A stretch of 64,000 bases of DNA. It comes from Neurospora crassa OR74A (lineage: Eukaryota > Ascomycota > Sordariomycetes > Sordariales > Sordariaceae). The position numbers and the translations under genes are program-made. Positions 46,410 to 56,266 of the stretch are shown here, in pieces (the stretch's first letter is position 1; each line of letters begins with the position of its first letter). Where the stretch lies: the NCBI RefSeq assembly GCF_000182925.2, contig NC_026504.1, positions 2,914,001 to 2,978,000 of the forward strand, written 5' to 3'. Below the pieces are notes generated by a model. The model saw only the letters and a program-made list of their open reading frames with translations. It ran no database searches and was not told where the DNA came from.

Positions 46410-48509
46410 TTATGCGCCCCAGGCAGCGGACCCGTGTAAAGTTAGCCACAGTCTGACAAACTCGCGATCCATATACTGTGCGTCTGAGATCCTGTCATCA
46501 ATGTCCTTGGCCAATGACTCCGCCTCCGGGTCGGCAATGCGAATGCATGCCTCAAGCGCCTTGAGCATAGCTGCCGTAACCCGCACAGGCGGTTGTTCAT
46601 GCCACATTTCCTCCACGCACCATCTCAGAGCATCAGTGGCCATCCCCTGGTGATCCTCCGCTGCAATGCGCTCGTAAACCTTGGTGTACATGCGCTCGGT
46701 CCTGCGCTCGCAATGCCTGGGGAAGACGCGCCAGACGTTCCAGAACTTATCCCAGGCGCGGTGGTTGGCATACACGTCGAGCAACCTGATAATCTCGTCT
46801 TCAGTCGGACAATCCATCTGGGCCTCACTAAGTAAGTCCTCAAACTGAGAGAGAAGTCGTCGCGCCTCGGGTGGGCGGGCGCGGGTCTGCAGGAGGGATT
46901 CGATCACGGCCACAACCACGTCATACTCGATCACTTTTTCGCCGCGGGAAAACAGCATGTCGATTACATCCATTGAAAGGGAAGCCTGTTGGCGAACGCC
47001 CGCGTCAGTCGTCTCTGGTATGGCAAATATCATCCGGAGGAGGTCCACAAACTTTTCGCGCGAAACATTGGCTGCTCCCGAGAGCTTCATTTCCTGGATG
47101 AGGTCGCCTAGGCGGGCAAGATCGTGATCGGGGTGCTGAAGGGCACGTGCAGCCTTTTCGACCCAAAGGCGGGCCTCCCACGCCTGGGCGGAGGGCAAAT
47201 TCTCGATGGCACGGTTGAACAGGCGCATAAAGGTGCTGGGGGAGCCGTCTTCGCAAAGGGATACTGCTGAAAGGGCCTGGTCCCTGGGAAGGCTGGAGAG
47301 GTATTCCTGCATCTGGATTAAAAGCTGAACCTTGGAATCGGTATCCTGGGCCAAAAGGTTGTCAATGGTAGACGGACTAGCGTTGCTGTACTCCCATCCA
47401 GCCATTGCTGTAGCTAGGTCAGTTTGGGAAACGTCAACGGCCGCTGCGTGCTGTCGCGCCGAAGTAGAAAAGTACAAGCGATCAGGTCGCTTTCGGTTCC
47501 GTCCACTTGAACGAATGGGTGACGGGGAGAAACTTTGTCCCGATACAGTGTCGGGTGAAGTGGTGAAAGAGGCCTCAGGAAGCTTCCCTGCGATCTTGTC
47601 CTGCCTCTCTAGACTGCGCCGCAAGATACCGCTCCAAAGCTTTTCCAGAGCCAACTCCTCCCTCCGCGTCTCCGTCATCAACTGCACAACAAGTGTGGTC
47701 CCGCTTTGGGGCACACCAAAGCCGCTCGTCACGCCCTTTTCGTCCTTGAACTCCATTTCCATGTCCGACCATCCAAGAGTGCCAAGGTTGACGCAAATCC
47801 AGCCGGTGGTGATGCCGTCGTCAGCACCGCTCGGAAGGCCCGTGGTACCGAGAAGCTTCGCCTTGCGAGCCTTGCGCCTCAGCTTGGTCTTCAACTCATT
47901 CCTTCCCAGCAAGCCATCAGCCTTGGCCGTGACTCCACGGTTGCGCAGCCAGCGTACCAGGCGGTCGGCAGAGACGTGCAAGTGACGCTCACTGCGGGCA
48001 GTGCCAAAGAGCATCAGCACTTCGGGCCCCAGAGCAGGTGGCGGGTCGATTTCGCGGAGATCGAGAAGCTTGAGGTCGTCCATGCCCAGCTCATCGGACA
48101 CAAACTTGACCAAGGGCTCCATCAGCTTGGGAGAGCCTTCGGGGATGTCTGGCAGCGGCGGCGGCTCGTGTACAAGGGTGGGGTGTGTGGGAGCGTCGAC
48201 TTGGAGATACCAGGGCACGTCAGCGCCGCCTTCATTGTTCGCCTCTGTGCTGGCCTCTGCTTGGGCATCCTCGGTCTTGTTCGGTTGCTCTTGAGCGGCA
48301 GGCTCTGCGTGTTCTTCGCTAGACGGGCTGGCCAGTAGTCGAGGGGAGGGTCGAAAGGTTGAGTACGGGGCGGTTGGGGATAGAACCCGGGTCCGAGCTA
48401 CTGGAAGAGGAGCTCTGGGACTCGCGAAGCTGCTGACGAAGAGCCGCAAAGCCGAGAACCTGCAGGCTGAGCAGGCTGAAGCTCTGAGAACAGCGGGAGT
48501 CGCGCTCAT
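46410..48509 (-). CDS. atp25: Mitochondrial ATPase expression protein Atp25
   Basis: In yeast Atp25 is imported into mitochondria and cut in two. The N-terminal RsfS-like part helps assemble the Atp9 ring, and the C-terminal part stabilises the ATP9 (OLI1) mRNA. A single exon of 699 residues. Translation is set at 48509, where the N-terminus is Ala/Arg/Ser-rich without acidic residues, as expected for a presequence; the frame is open further upstream but that part looks non-coding. The RsfS/Iojap-type domain lies at about 130-250 ([43 protein letters not shown]). The C-terminal half (about 400-699) is helical and matches the mRNA-stabilising domain in position and composition. It faces the mitochondrial RNA polymerase gene head to head. 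Confidence 0.88.
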
Positions 48510-49755
48510 GGTTGCTACTAATGGCGCGGGGTGGCCGTCGAGTGTCACGGACGCAGATTGCGAATCGGAAATCTCTCTCGGGTCTTTATCGGAGCTGTCG
48601 TGTGATGGTTTGGTCGAGAGAGAAGTTGTCGCGACTGAGTTGATCTGAAACTGGCCCGAAGTATTCGAGCTCAGACAAGGCGTATACTTGGAGGTAGGTA
48701 AGTAGTGTACCAACTGATAACGAACGTCACGAATTGTACACTAGTGGATAGAGATAGTAGGTACCGCTACCACTCGACTCGACTACAGTGTGGGATGGAA
48801 GTTCCAATGGATCAAGCAGTGAGTGTTCTGGCCGCCCAGACGGGGTGGAGACCGTGCTCTCTTCCTTCGTCTTCGTTCTTCAGTTCAGTTCTGAGCTCAT
48901 GTCCAATTGGCGCGACGCTCAGGGTCGAGGCGGAAGAGGTGGGTCGGATGGCGGGGTGGACCGTCGGCCGTGTAAGTGAAAAGTCAGATGGGCCAATCAG
49001 CACGACGCGTGATTCAGATTGAATTCTCCTCCAAGGCCATTGTTAAGCAGATGCACAGACCAAGGCCCAGGATGAGTGGGGCCTGATGGGACGACCTTAC
49101 CACTTGTGGGTAGACCCGCCAAGAGAAGGTGGCCATCGGCTTCGGTGGCTCGGGCTGTGTGTATCAAAAAATTTGGGGAGGGTCCCATCACAAATCCTAT
49201 CGCGCCGCAGCTTATCAACCTCTTCTCGAGGTATCTTTTACCACCAGACCACCCGAGTCTGCCACTTCCTGCACTGCACTGCACTGCACACCTCACCTCA
49301 CCTCACCTCACCTCACCTGCACTTCCAGACAGAGCAGGAAGCGGAAGCAACCTAGGAAGATCAGTCCAGTCGGCAAAAAATACAGCACACACACGGCCGG
49401 TTGTTTCCTCCCGTCGCTACGAACTTCTTCCATCATCCCGTCTTGTTTACACGGCATTTCGAGCGGAGAGACATCACCACCACCATCGCCGCCATCACCA
49501 CCCACACTGCAATCGCATTCATTTGTCGCATTGCACTGCTGGGCAGGTGTCGTTTCCTCTCCCCTCTTGTACAATATTCAATAGTCTTTGCTCAAACGAC
49601 TTGCACTACTTCCTTCCCCCATCTTTCTTGTCCAATGTGTTATTAATCCCGATCCGACCATCTATCTACATTGCCCTCAACACGCCCTCTCGCTCGCTGT
49701 GCTGAGCCCTGTCTCACTATCTCGACACTCTCGACACCCTCGACATCTTGATAAG
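48510..49755. other. Divergent promoter region atp25/cyt-5
   Basis: 1246 bp between the two start codons of genes for mitochondrial gene expression. It includes TAGGTA copies at about 48691 and 48758 and a pentamer repeat (listed separately). The last 350 bp before cyt-5 are strongly pyrimidine-rich. Confidence 0.6.
49270..49318 (+). repeat. Pentamer microsatellites (TGCAC)n then (CACCT)n
   Basis: About four TGCAC copies run directly into about six CACCT copies, roughly 440 bp before the cyt-5 start codon. Confidence 0.9.
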
Positions 49756-52700
49756 ATGCTTCCCCGAACGGCTTCGGCCACTCGAACTCCCCATCTCAAC
49801 CGCCTCGTCTCGGCCGGCTCCCGCAGAGTCCTTCCCAGATGCTCGTCTTCTCTGGGTATTCGGGGCTCGCTGGCTGCCACCCCTAGGCTGTTGTCCACCA
49901 TCACTACCCAGCAACCGAGTCCACTCAAGAGACAGCCCGCACCCCGGGCGACCGTTGGCTTCGAGCGCCATCTCGCCACTGTACTAGACGAACCCGCCCA
50001 GACTGCGACAACGCCCCTATACGAACTGCGATCATTCTCGCCGCAGGCCCCTTTGACGGTTCGGGATCATACCAAGGTCTATGCGAAGCAGCGCGTGAAC
50101 TACCATGGCATTCCTGGAGACGTCAACGAGATGTTCTTGGTTTTCGAGGCCTGTCTTCAAGTCGGACGTCTTGAGCGAGCCGCTCAGGTTCTCAAGCGGC
50201 TTGCCAACCTGGACGTTGTGCCACCAGCCGACTATTTGGATCTCTTCAACCAGTATCTCGATGCCAAGGTTTCTCAGCTCCTGCAAGAGCCTGATGTAGA
50301 CAAGGCCGACGACATTCACAAGGCCTTCGAGACTATGGTTAGCGACGGCAGAGAGCTTCCTGTTGGTGGTGAGACCGTTGCCTTGCTTCTCAAGGCATCT
50401 CTCACCTCCACGGATCCAGAGACAATGCAGCGTTACGTTACGAGATATCTCAGCCTGCTTCCCACACAAATTGCCCTCGAGACCGTCTTCAACACCGAAA
50501 TCTTGACATACGAGGAATTAACAAAGGTTGCTGAGCTCTGCCCCAAGTACAACATGCCCGACAACGTGGATCCCGATACCTTTGCGCAGCAACAGCAGCA
50601 GCAGCAGCAGCAGCAGCAACAGCAACAGGAGCAACAACAGCAACAGGACACATCTATCGACCAATCGGAGGTTTCAATCGAGCCCTTGCTCACTTCCAGC
50701 GAACCTTCTGCAATCCCCGAAGTTCTTGGTACTCCCCAAAAGGGTTTCGGTCTGCAGTTCGTCAAGCGAACAGTCAGCATGTTCAAGGACATACCGGATG
50801 GTTTCGACATCTCGACATTGCCTATGTCCCAGCAGAGGGAGATCCAGTCCAAGTTGGAAAAGGACTGCGTTGACGCATCCTTGGCACGCTGGCGAGAGGA
50901 GAACGAGTCGCTTCAAAAAATGGGCCTAAATACATCCCTCGATACTCCATCACTCAATTCGAGGCTCTACCAGTGGCAGAAAGATCTTGAAACTCGTCTG
51001 CGCACGATGCTTGTGGAGGTGGAAAAGTCTGAGATGGTGAGCAAGAAAAACAAGGATGACCTGGACCGCTGCATTTACGGCCCCTTCATAAGGCAATCCA
51101 ACCCTGAGCGCCTGGCTGCGGTCACCATCATCAGTACACTCAGCTCGCTCGCCATGGGCGGTGCCCACAAGGGCTCCACGATCGCATCTCTCATCACTCA
51201 CATCGCCAAATTTGCCGAGGAAGACATCAGGGTACAAAAGGCTGAAGCCCTGATCAGCAAGCGCAACCTCCGAAAGGCCAAGTCCAAACAGCACAACCCC
51301 CGCTCTGTTTTGCGATTCAAGAACTCGACTGCTTCTGCCGGCTCCAGTGATATGGCCGACTCGAACAACGTCGCCGTTGAGATGGACGACGAGGCTTGGA
51401 CAACTACGATTCGCACAAAGGTCGGCGCCGCTCTTCTGTCCGCCCTTCTTGACACGGCAAAGATCACGCTTGTCCGCGAGGATCCCGTGACCAAAACTCT
51501 TATCACGCAGAACCAGCCCGCTTTCTCCCACGTTATGCAGCTAAGGAAAGGCAAGAAGATTGGAACCATCATCCCGAACAAGGCCGTCGTCGAGCTACTG
51601 GTTCGTGAACCCGTGCCGGACTTTCTTGCTCGCCATCTTCCCATGGTCACCCCGCCGGATCCCTGGGTATCCTTTGAGAAGGGTGCCTATCTCGAGACCA
51701 AAACACCTGTACTTCGGTTGAAGAACGGTGAGAGGGAGCAGAGACTCTACACCGAGGCTGCAATTGCTCGCGGTGATATGGATCAGGTCTTCAAAGGTCT
51801 TGATGTCTTGGGCAAGACAGGTTGGAAGATCAATTCTCCAGTCTTCAAGGTCATGCTGGACGTCTGGAATTCGGGCAAGCAGGTTGCAAATATTCCTCCT
51901 CTTGACCCCATCTTTGACCTACCTCCCGAGCCGGCATCCACCGAAGACCCGACCGTCAAGCGTGCGTGGCTCAAGGAGATCAAGGTCATCGAAAACGAGA
52001 GATCGGGTTTGCATTCGCAGCGATGCTTCATGAACTTCCAGCTTGAGATCGCTAGGGCATACCGAGATCAGACATTCTACTTCCCGCACAATGTTGATTT
52101 CCGTGGACGTGCCTATCCTATTCCCCCTTATCTGAATCATATGGGGGCTGACCATGTCCGTGGCTTGATGCTTTTCGCCAAGGGTAAGCCTTTGGGGGAG
52201 AGCGGCTTGCGCTGGCTCAAGGTTCACCTGGCCAACGTTTACGGCTTCGACAAGGCTAGTCTGCAGGAACGTCAAGACTTTGCCGATGAAAATATCGAGA
52301 ACATTCGTGACTCGGTAAATAACCCGTTGAACGGAAACCAGTGGTGGTTGCAGGCCGAGGACCCATGGCAATGCCTTGCTACGTGCTTTGAGCTCGCGGC
52401 AGCACTTGAGTTGGAGGATCCCACAAAATATGTATCTCATCTCCCAATACACCAAGACGGAACCTGCAACGGACTGCAGCATTACGCCGCTCTCGGTGGT
52501 GATACGTGGGGTGCACAGCAAGTCAACCTGGTTCCCGGAGACCGTCCTGCCGATGTGTACTCGGCTGTTGCCAAGCTGGTCATCAAAGGTATTGAGGACG
52601 ATCTTGCCAAGGATAATGAGTTTGCCAAGGCCATGCATGGGAAGATCACACGCAAGGTGGTGAAGCAAACGGTCATGACCAATGTATACGGCGTGACATA

Positions 52701-54027
52701 TGTTGGCGCAAGGAAACAGGTCCTAAAGCAAATCGAGGCGGCATACCCAAATATCACGGCTGAGTCGGGCATCGAAGCCGCTCTCCTAGCCTCGTATGTG
52801 ACACAGCATATTTTCAGGGCAATGTCCACCATGTTCAAGGGCGCTCACGACATCCAGAACTGGCTTGGAGAGATTGGTGGACGTGTCTGCCGCGCCTTGA
52901 CGCCCGAGCAGCTGGATGAGTTTGAGAGGTCAGAACGGTCTCCTCATGGAGATGGCACAGCAAGCGGTGAGAATATAACGCTCGCCGGGAACCCCAGAAA
53001 GTCTTCTGCCCACAAGAATGACGAGATCCTCAACAATTTCCAGTCAACCATCATCTGGACAACACCCTTGCGGATGCCGGTCGTTCAGCCATACAGGAAG
53101 CACGGGACCAAGACTGTCTCGACCTGCATGCAGGATCTTGTCATGACGATCCCAGAGAGGTCCGATCCCGTCAACAGGAGGAAACAGCTACAGGCTTTCC
53201 CGCCCAACTTCATTCACTCGCTTGATGCTAGTCACATGATTCTGTCAGCGCTACACTGCGACGAACTGGGCCTTACCTTTGCCGCTGTCCATGACTCGTT
53301 CTGGACTCATGCTTCTGATATAGACTCCATGAATGCCGTCCTTCGCGATGCTTTCATTCGAATCCACAGTGAGGATGTCATCGGCCGATTAGCTGCCGAG
53401 TTCCAGGCTCGGTACAAGAACTCCCTTTACCTCGCAAAGATTGAGACGGGCACAAAGGTGGCCCAGGAGATCCAGCGGTGGCGCGTCAGAAATAAGCTCG
53501 GCCCTAGGAAGGAGCTGCTTTTGGAGAAGGAACGCCAAGAGCTTCTTCGCTCATCAAACCCCGAAGACGTCGAGAGGGGCAAGAAGATGATCTCGCCGGC
53601 CAGTCTCTACGAACTGTATTCCAGCGCTGAGGATCTCACCGTCCCCGAGGACCTGAAAGAGGTTACTATTGGCAACCTCGCCGGTGTTGAAGAGACGAAG
53701 GTTCGCAGAGGACGGGAAATGGATGAGGAGGGAGAAGTAGATGGCAGTGAGGAGGCCGTCGAGCACGAGGATGGGATGCACGAAGATGAGATGCTGGCCG
53801 ACGAGCCTAGGGACATGGACGGCAATTCGGGGCTTGACGAACTGAGCGAACTGAGGAACACCAACCACTTCGCCCTCTCACAAAAGCGCGCCAAAGCCTC
53901 GATCGCATCAGGTGGCAAGCAGAAGCACTATCTTGACATCTGGCTTCCATTGGTCTTCCCACCAATTCCGGAGAAGGGTGACTTCGATGTCCGGTCTTTG
54001 AAAGACAGTACGTACTTCTTCTCTTAA
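49756..54027 (+). CDS. cyt-5: Mitochondrial DNA-directed RNA polymerase (T7-like)
   Basis: This single-subunit enzyme transcribes the mitochondrial genome. One exon, 1423 residues. The start at 49756 gives an Arg/Ser-rich presequence (MLPRTASATRTPHLNR). The Gln tract at 278-297 (14 Q, E, 5 Q) lies between the N-terminal helical region and the polymerase. The polymerase shows the palm motif A, DGTCNGLQHYAALGGD (Asp901), the O-helix region KQTVMTNVYGVTYVG, and NFIHSLDASHM. The second catalytic Asp is in VHDSFWTHA (Asp1180). The protein ends with the conserved FPPIPEKGDFDVRSLKDSTYFFS-type C-terminus. An acidic, disordered insert of about 100 residues (1284-1383) sits just before that C-terminus. 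The ORF could be extended upstream to 49588, but that extension reads like leader sequence. Symbol follows the Neurospora gene. Confidence 0.96.
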   Translation: MLPRTASATRTPHLNRLVSAGSRRVLPRCSSSLGIRGSLAATPRLLSTITTQQPSPLKRQPAPRATVGFERHLATVLDEPAQTATTPLYELRSFSPQAPLTVRDHTKVYAKQRVNYHGIPGDVNEMFLVFEACLQVGRLERAAQVLKRLANLDVVPPADYLDLFNQYLDAKVSQLLQEPDVDKADDIHKAFETMVSDGRELPVGGETVALLLKASLTSTDPETMQRYVTRYLSLLPTQIALETVFNTEILTYEELTKVAELCPKYNMPDNVDPDTFAQQQQQQQQQQQQQQEQQQQQDTSIDQSEVSIEPLLTSSEPSAIPEVLGTPQKGFGLQFVKRTVSMFKDIPDGFDISTLPMSQQREIQSKLEKDCVDASLARWREENESLQKMGLNTSLDTPSLNSRLYQWQKDLETRLRTMLVEVEKSEMVSKKNKDDLDRCIYGPFIRQSNPERLAAVTIISTLSSLAMGGAHKGSTIASLITHIAKFAEEDIRVQKAEALISKRNLRKAKSKQHNPRSVLRFKNSTASAGSSDMADSNNVAVEMDDEAWTTTIRTKVGAALLSALLDTAKITLVREDPVTKTLITQNQPAFSHVMQLRKGKKIGTIIPNKAVVELLVREPVPDFLARHLPMVTPPDPWVSFEKGAYLETKTPVLRLKNGEREQRLYTEAAIARGDMDQVFKGLDVLGKTGWKINSPVFKVMLDVWNSGKQVANIPPLDPIFDLPPEPASTEDPTVKRAWLKEIKVIENERSGLHSQRCFMNFQLEIARAYRDQTFYFPHNVDFRGRAYPIPPYLNHMGADHVRGLMLFAKGKPLGESGLRWLKVHLANVYGFDKASLQERQDFADENIENIRDSVNNPLNGNQWWLQAEDPWQCLATCFELAAALELEDPTKYVSHLPIHQDGTCNGLQHYAALGGDTWGAQQVNLVPGDRPADVYSAVAKLVIKGIEDDLAKDNEFAKAMHGKITRKVVKQTVMTNVYGVTYVGARKQVLKQIEAAYPNITAESGIEAALLASYVTQHIFRAMSTMFKGAHDIQNWLGEIGGRVCRALTPEQLDEFERSERSPHGDGTASGENITLAGNPRKSSAHKNDEILNNFQSTIIWTTPLRMPVVQPYRKHGTKTVSTCMQDLVMTIPERSDPVNRRKQLQAFPPNFIHSLDASHMILSALHCDELGLTFAAVHDSFWTHASDIDSMNAVLRDAFIRIHSEDVIGRLAAEFQARYKNSLYLAKIETGTKVAQEIQRWRVRNKLGPRKELLLEKERQELLRSSNPEDVERGKKMISPASLYELYSSAEDLTVPEDLKEVTIGNLAGVEETKVRRGREMDEEGEVDGSEEAVEHEDGMHEDEMLADEPRDMDGNSGLDELSELRNTNHFALSQKRAKASIASGGKQKHYLDIWLPLVFPPIPEKGDFDVRSLKDSTYFFS
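50587..50646 (+). repeat. CAG/CAA polyglutamine-coding repeat
   Basis: Mixed CAG/CAA tract coding 14 Gln, one Glu and 5 Gln in the mitochondrial RNA polymerase. Confidence 0.95.
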
Positions 54028-55006
54028 ACCTGGGGATTGAAGTATCGCCTGTCTTCTATCAGTCATGGTGTGTAGATATATATAGAGCGGAAGTCTCTGG
54101 AGCAAGGAAGATGTTCGATATTCAAAAGCGATCCATGGGCTGGCGTTCTGGAGTACCTTCTGTAAATAGATCTTGACGCATATGATGTTGGTGGCATTTT
54201 GGGCGTTGGCGAAGAGAAAATAAACTGGGCCGGTTATGTAAAAGAGGATGGATACAGAGTGGTTGGTGGGGGAAGTTGGCTTCTTGTGTAGATCACTATC
54301 GTTAACATTGATTGGTTTTTTGAGCATATTATAACAACTCTTCTCATGGTTTCCGGATTATACGATGCACATAATGACTCGGGTATATGTTTTCAGCATA
54401 GCAGTGGATCGATATCTAAATCACATATGTTCACAGCAAATCGCCTTTAACGCCCCAATACCACCTCCGCAACAAATCTCATCATCCTTGTAAAACTCCT
54501 CCCTCTTTCTATTCCCATTGTCACTTTCATTGCCACTCCCTTTACACCCCGTCGGCACCACGCACCCAGTAACACATGTCGGACACGGCTTCGTCACCAA
54601 CACCGTCGGCAGTCGGACAGCCAAGTACTTGGGCGTTTAATTTGGCTGCTTTTTTTTAATAGTGAAAGGTTTATTTGTTGGTGGATTTTTCTTTTGGTGT
54701 TGATGCTATAGCGCAAGATAAATTTGTATGTCATTATTTACATCTCTCCAGATCCCAGAACCTTTTTCCTGGAATGCTCAACCCGCACCTAGTTGATTAG
54801 CTGAGATCTGGCTCTCGGGAGCCCGTAGATGTTACAATGCTGGAGACAGCTTGTTATGTTAAAGGGTGCGATGAGGACCAAGTTTTCAGATGGAAAGGTG
54901 AAAGATAAAAAAGAAAACTTTATGCCTGGAACTTTTCATTCATTCGATTCTCTCATCAGAAGCTATTTTTATTTTTATTTTATTTTAAATCGCCTCATAA
55001 CAACTT
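54028..55006. other. Spacer between convergent genes
   Basis: About 1 kb holding the 3' regions of cyt-5 and the arc1-type gene. It is AT-rich in parts (54640-54730 and 54900-55000). A 67-codon Cys-rich minus-strand frame lies at 54421-54624 and is discussed as a finding. No clear gene. Confidence 0.55.
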
Positions 55007-56266
55007 TTACCTAACCTGGGCACCAGCCAAGGTAGGAACAGTGCAGACACCACCGCTGGCGGTCACCAGCTTAGCAATGCCGCTCTTGCCCTCCAAATCC
55101 TTAACATCCTTGCACACATCGACATCAAAGGCCACCTCAAGGGCACCGGTGGTGGTGAAGCCAGGCTGGAACGTTTCCCAGATCTTCTTCTTGGGGTTGA
55201 GCACCTTCTCGGGCTCAGCGTTGAAGCCCTCAAAGTAGACCTTCTCGCCGGCCTTGGCGTCAGCGGGAGGGTTGACGAGCTCGACGGGGCCCTTGTGGTC
55301 GTCCTCGACGCCCTCCTGGGGCTTGGGCGAGGCAGCGAGCACCATGGCGCACGACTTGATGCCACGCATCTTGACGGGCTTGAGGTTGCAAACGACAACG
55401 ACCTTGCGGCCCTGCATCTCCTCGAGAGGGACGAGCCCGTTGAGGCCGGAGCAAACGGTGCGGCACACCTGGCCCTCGTACTCGGCGGTGTCCTCGGTAC
55501 CGGGCGCATCGCCGACGGCGATAGTAGAGACGAAGAGCGAGTCGGCTTCGGGGTGCTTGATGGCCTTGAGGATGTGGCCGACGCGGAGGTCGATAAGACC
55601 GGGGGAGAGGGGCGCGGGGGGAGGAGGAGTGGCCTTGGGGCGGCGGTTCTCGTTGACCTTCTTCTCCTTCTTCTCCTTCTTGGGAGCGGCGGCGGCGGGG
55701 GCGGCGTCGGTGGCGGCCTGGACGACCTGGTCCTTGACCTCGACGGCCTTCTCGACAACGGCGGCAACAGCCTCCTTGGTCCGGTCGACAACAGTGGCGG
55801 CAGCGCCCTGAACGGCAGAGGCAGCGCCCTGGGCGGCGGCGGCAGCAGCGGCGGCCTTCTCCTTCTTCAGGCGCTCCTTCTCAGCCTTGGCGTCGACGGG
55901 AGGCTTGACGTAGAGGATCTCGTCGGCATCAATAGCGATCTTGTCGGCGTCGGCAACGTTAAGGCCGAAGAGAGGGCTGTTCTGGACAAAGTCGACGAGG
56001 CGCACAATGTTGGGGCGGCCCTGCTGGCCGGTGCGCTCCTCGGGGGACCAAGCCTTGACGAGGGGAGCGACGGCCTCGTAGATGGCAATGTCAGCCTTGG
56101 AGGGCTTGGTGCCGAGGACGGTTGTGCGGGTCGCGAGGTCGGCGTTGAGGGCGTCCAGAACGGACTGCTTATCGTCCGAGGCCTTGATGGTGTCGGCCTT
56201 CTGGATCCATTGCTGGACCTCCTTCTCCTCGGCGGGAGTGTACTTGTAGGTGTCGAGGGCGGCCAT
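55007..56266 (-). CDS. arc1: Arc1/EMAPII-type tRNA-binding aminoacylation cofactor
   Basis: Arc1p in yeast binds tRNA and docks glutamyl- and methionyl-tRNA synthetases, raising charging efficiency in the cytosol. One exon, 419 residues. Residues about 8-120 form a helical GST-C-like docking domain (QSVLDALNADLATRTTVLG...VDFVQNSPLFG). An Ala/Lys-rich coiled linker follows (121-215). The tRNA-binding OB fold begins LIDLRVGHILKAIKHPEADSLFV (about 225) and includes VCSGLNGLV and NLKPVKMRGIKSCAMVLAAS. The EMAPII-like end closes at residue 419. No synthetase catalytic domain is present, which separates it from MetRS or TyrRS fusions. The very GC-rich third codon positions open a 360-codon frame on the opposite strand; that is a shadow. 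Confidence 0.92.
   Translation of the reverse strand: MAALDTYKYTPAEEKEVQQWIQKADTIKASDDKQSVLDALNADLATRTTVLGTKPSKADIAIYEAVAPLVKAWSPEERTGQQGRPNIVRLVDFVQNSPLFGLNVADADKIAIDADEILYVKPPVDAKAEKERLKKEKAAAAAAAAQGAASAVQGAAATVVDRTKEAVAAVVEKAVEVKDQVVQAATDAAPAAAAPKKEKKEKKVNENRRPKATPPPPAPLSPGLIDLRVGHILKAIKHPEADSLFVSTIAVGDAPGTEDTAEYEGQVCRTVCSGLNGLVPLEEMQGRKVVVVCNLKPVKMRGIKSCAMVLAASPKPQEGVEDDHKGPVELVNPPADAKAGEKVYFEGFNAEPEKVLNPKKKIWETFQPGFTTTGALEVAFDVDVCKDVKDLEGKSGIAKLVTASGGVCTVPTLAGAQVR

Noticed and set aside
48510-48713. N-terminal extension of Atp25
   Set aside because: The frame is open, but the extension is Ser/Asp-rich and would bury the presequence that begins at the Met at 48509.
49588-49755. N-terminal extension of the mitochondrial RNA polymerase
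   Set aside because: The extension reads like pyrimidine-rich leader, and the presequence-like N-terminus begins at the Met at 49756.
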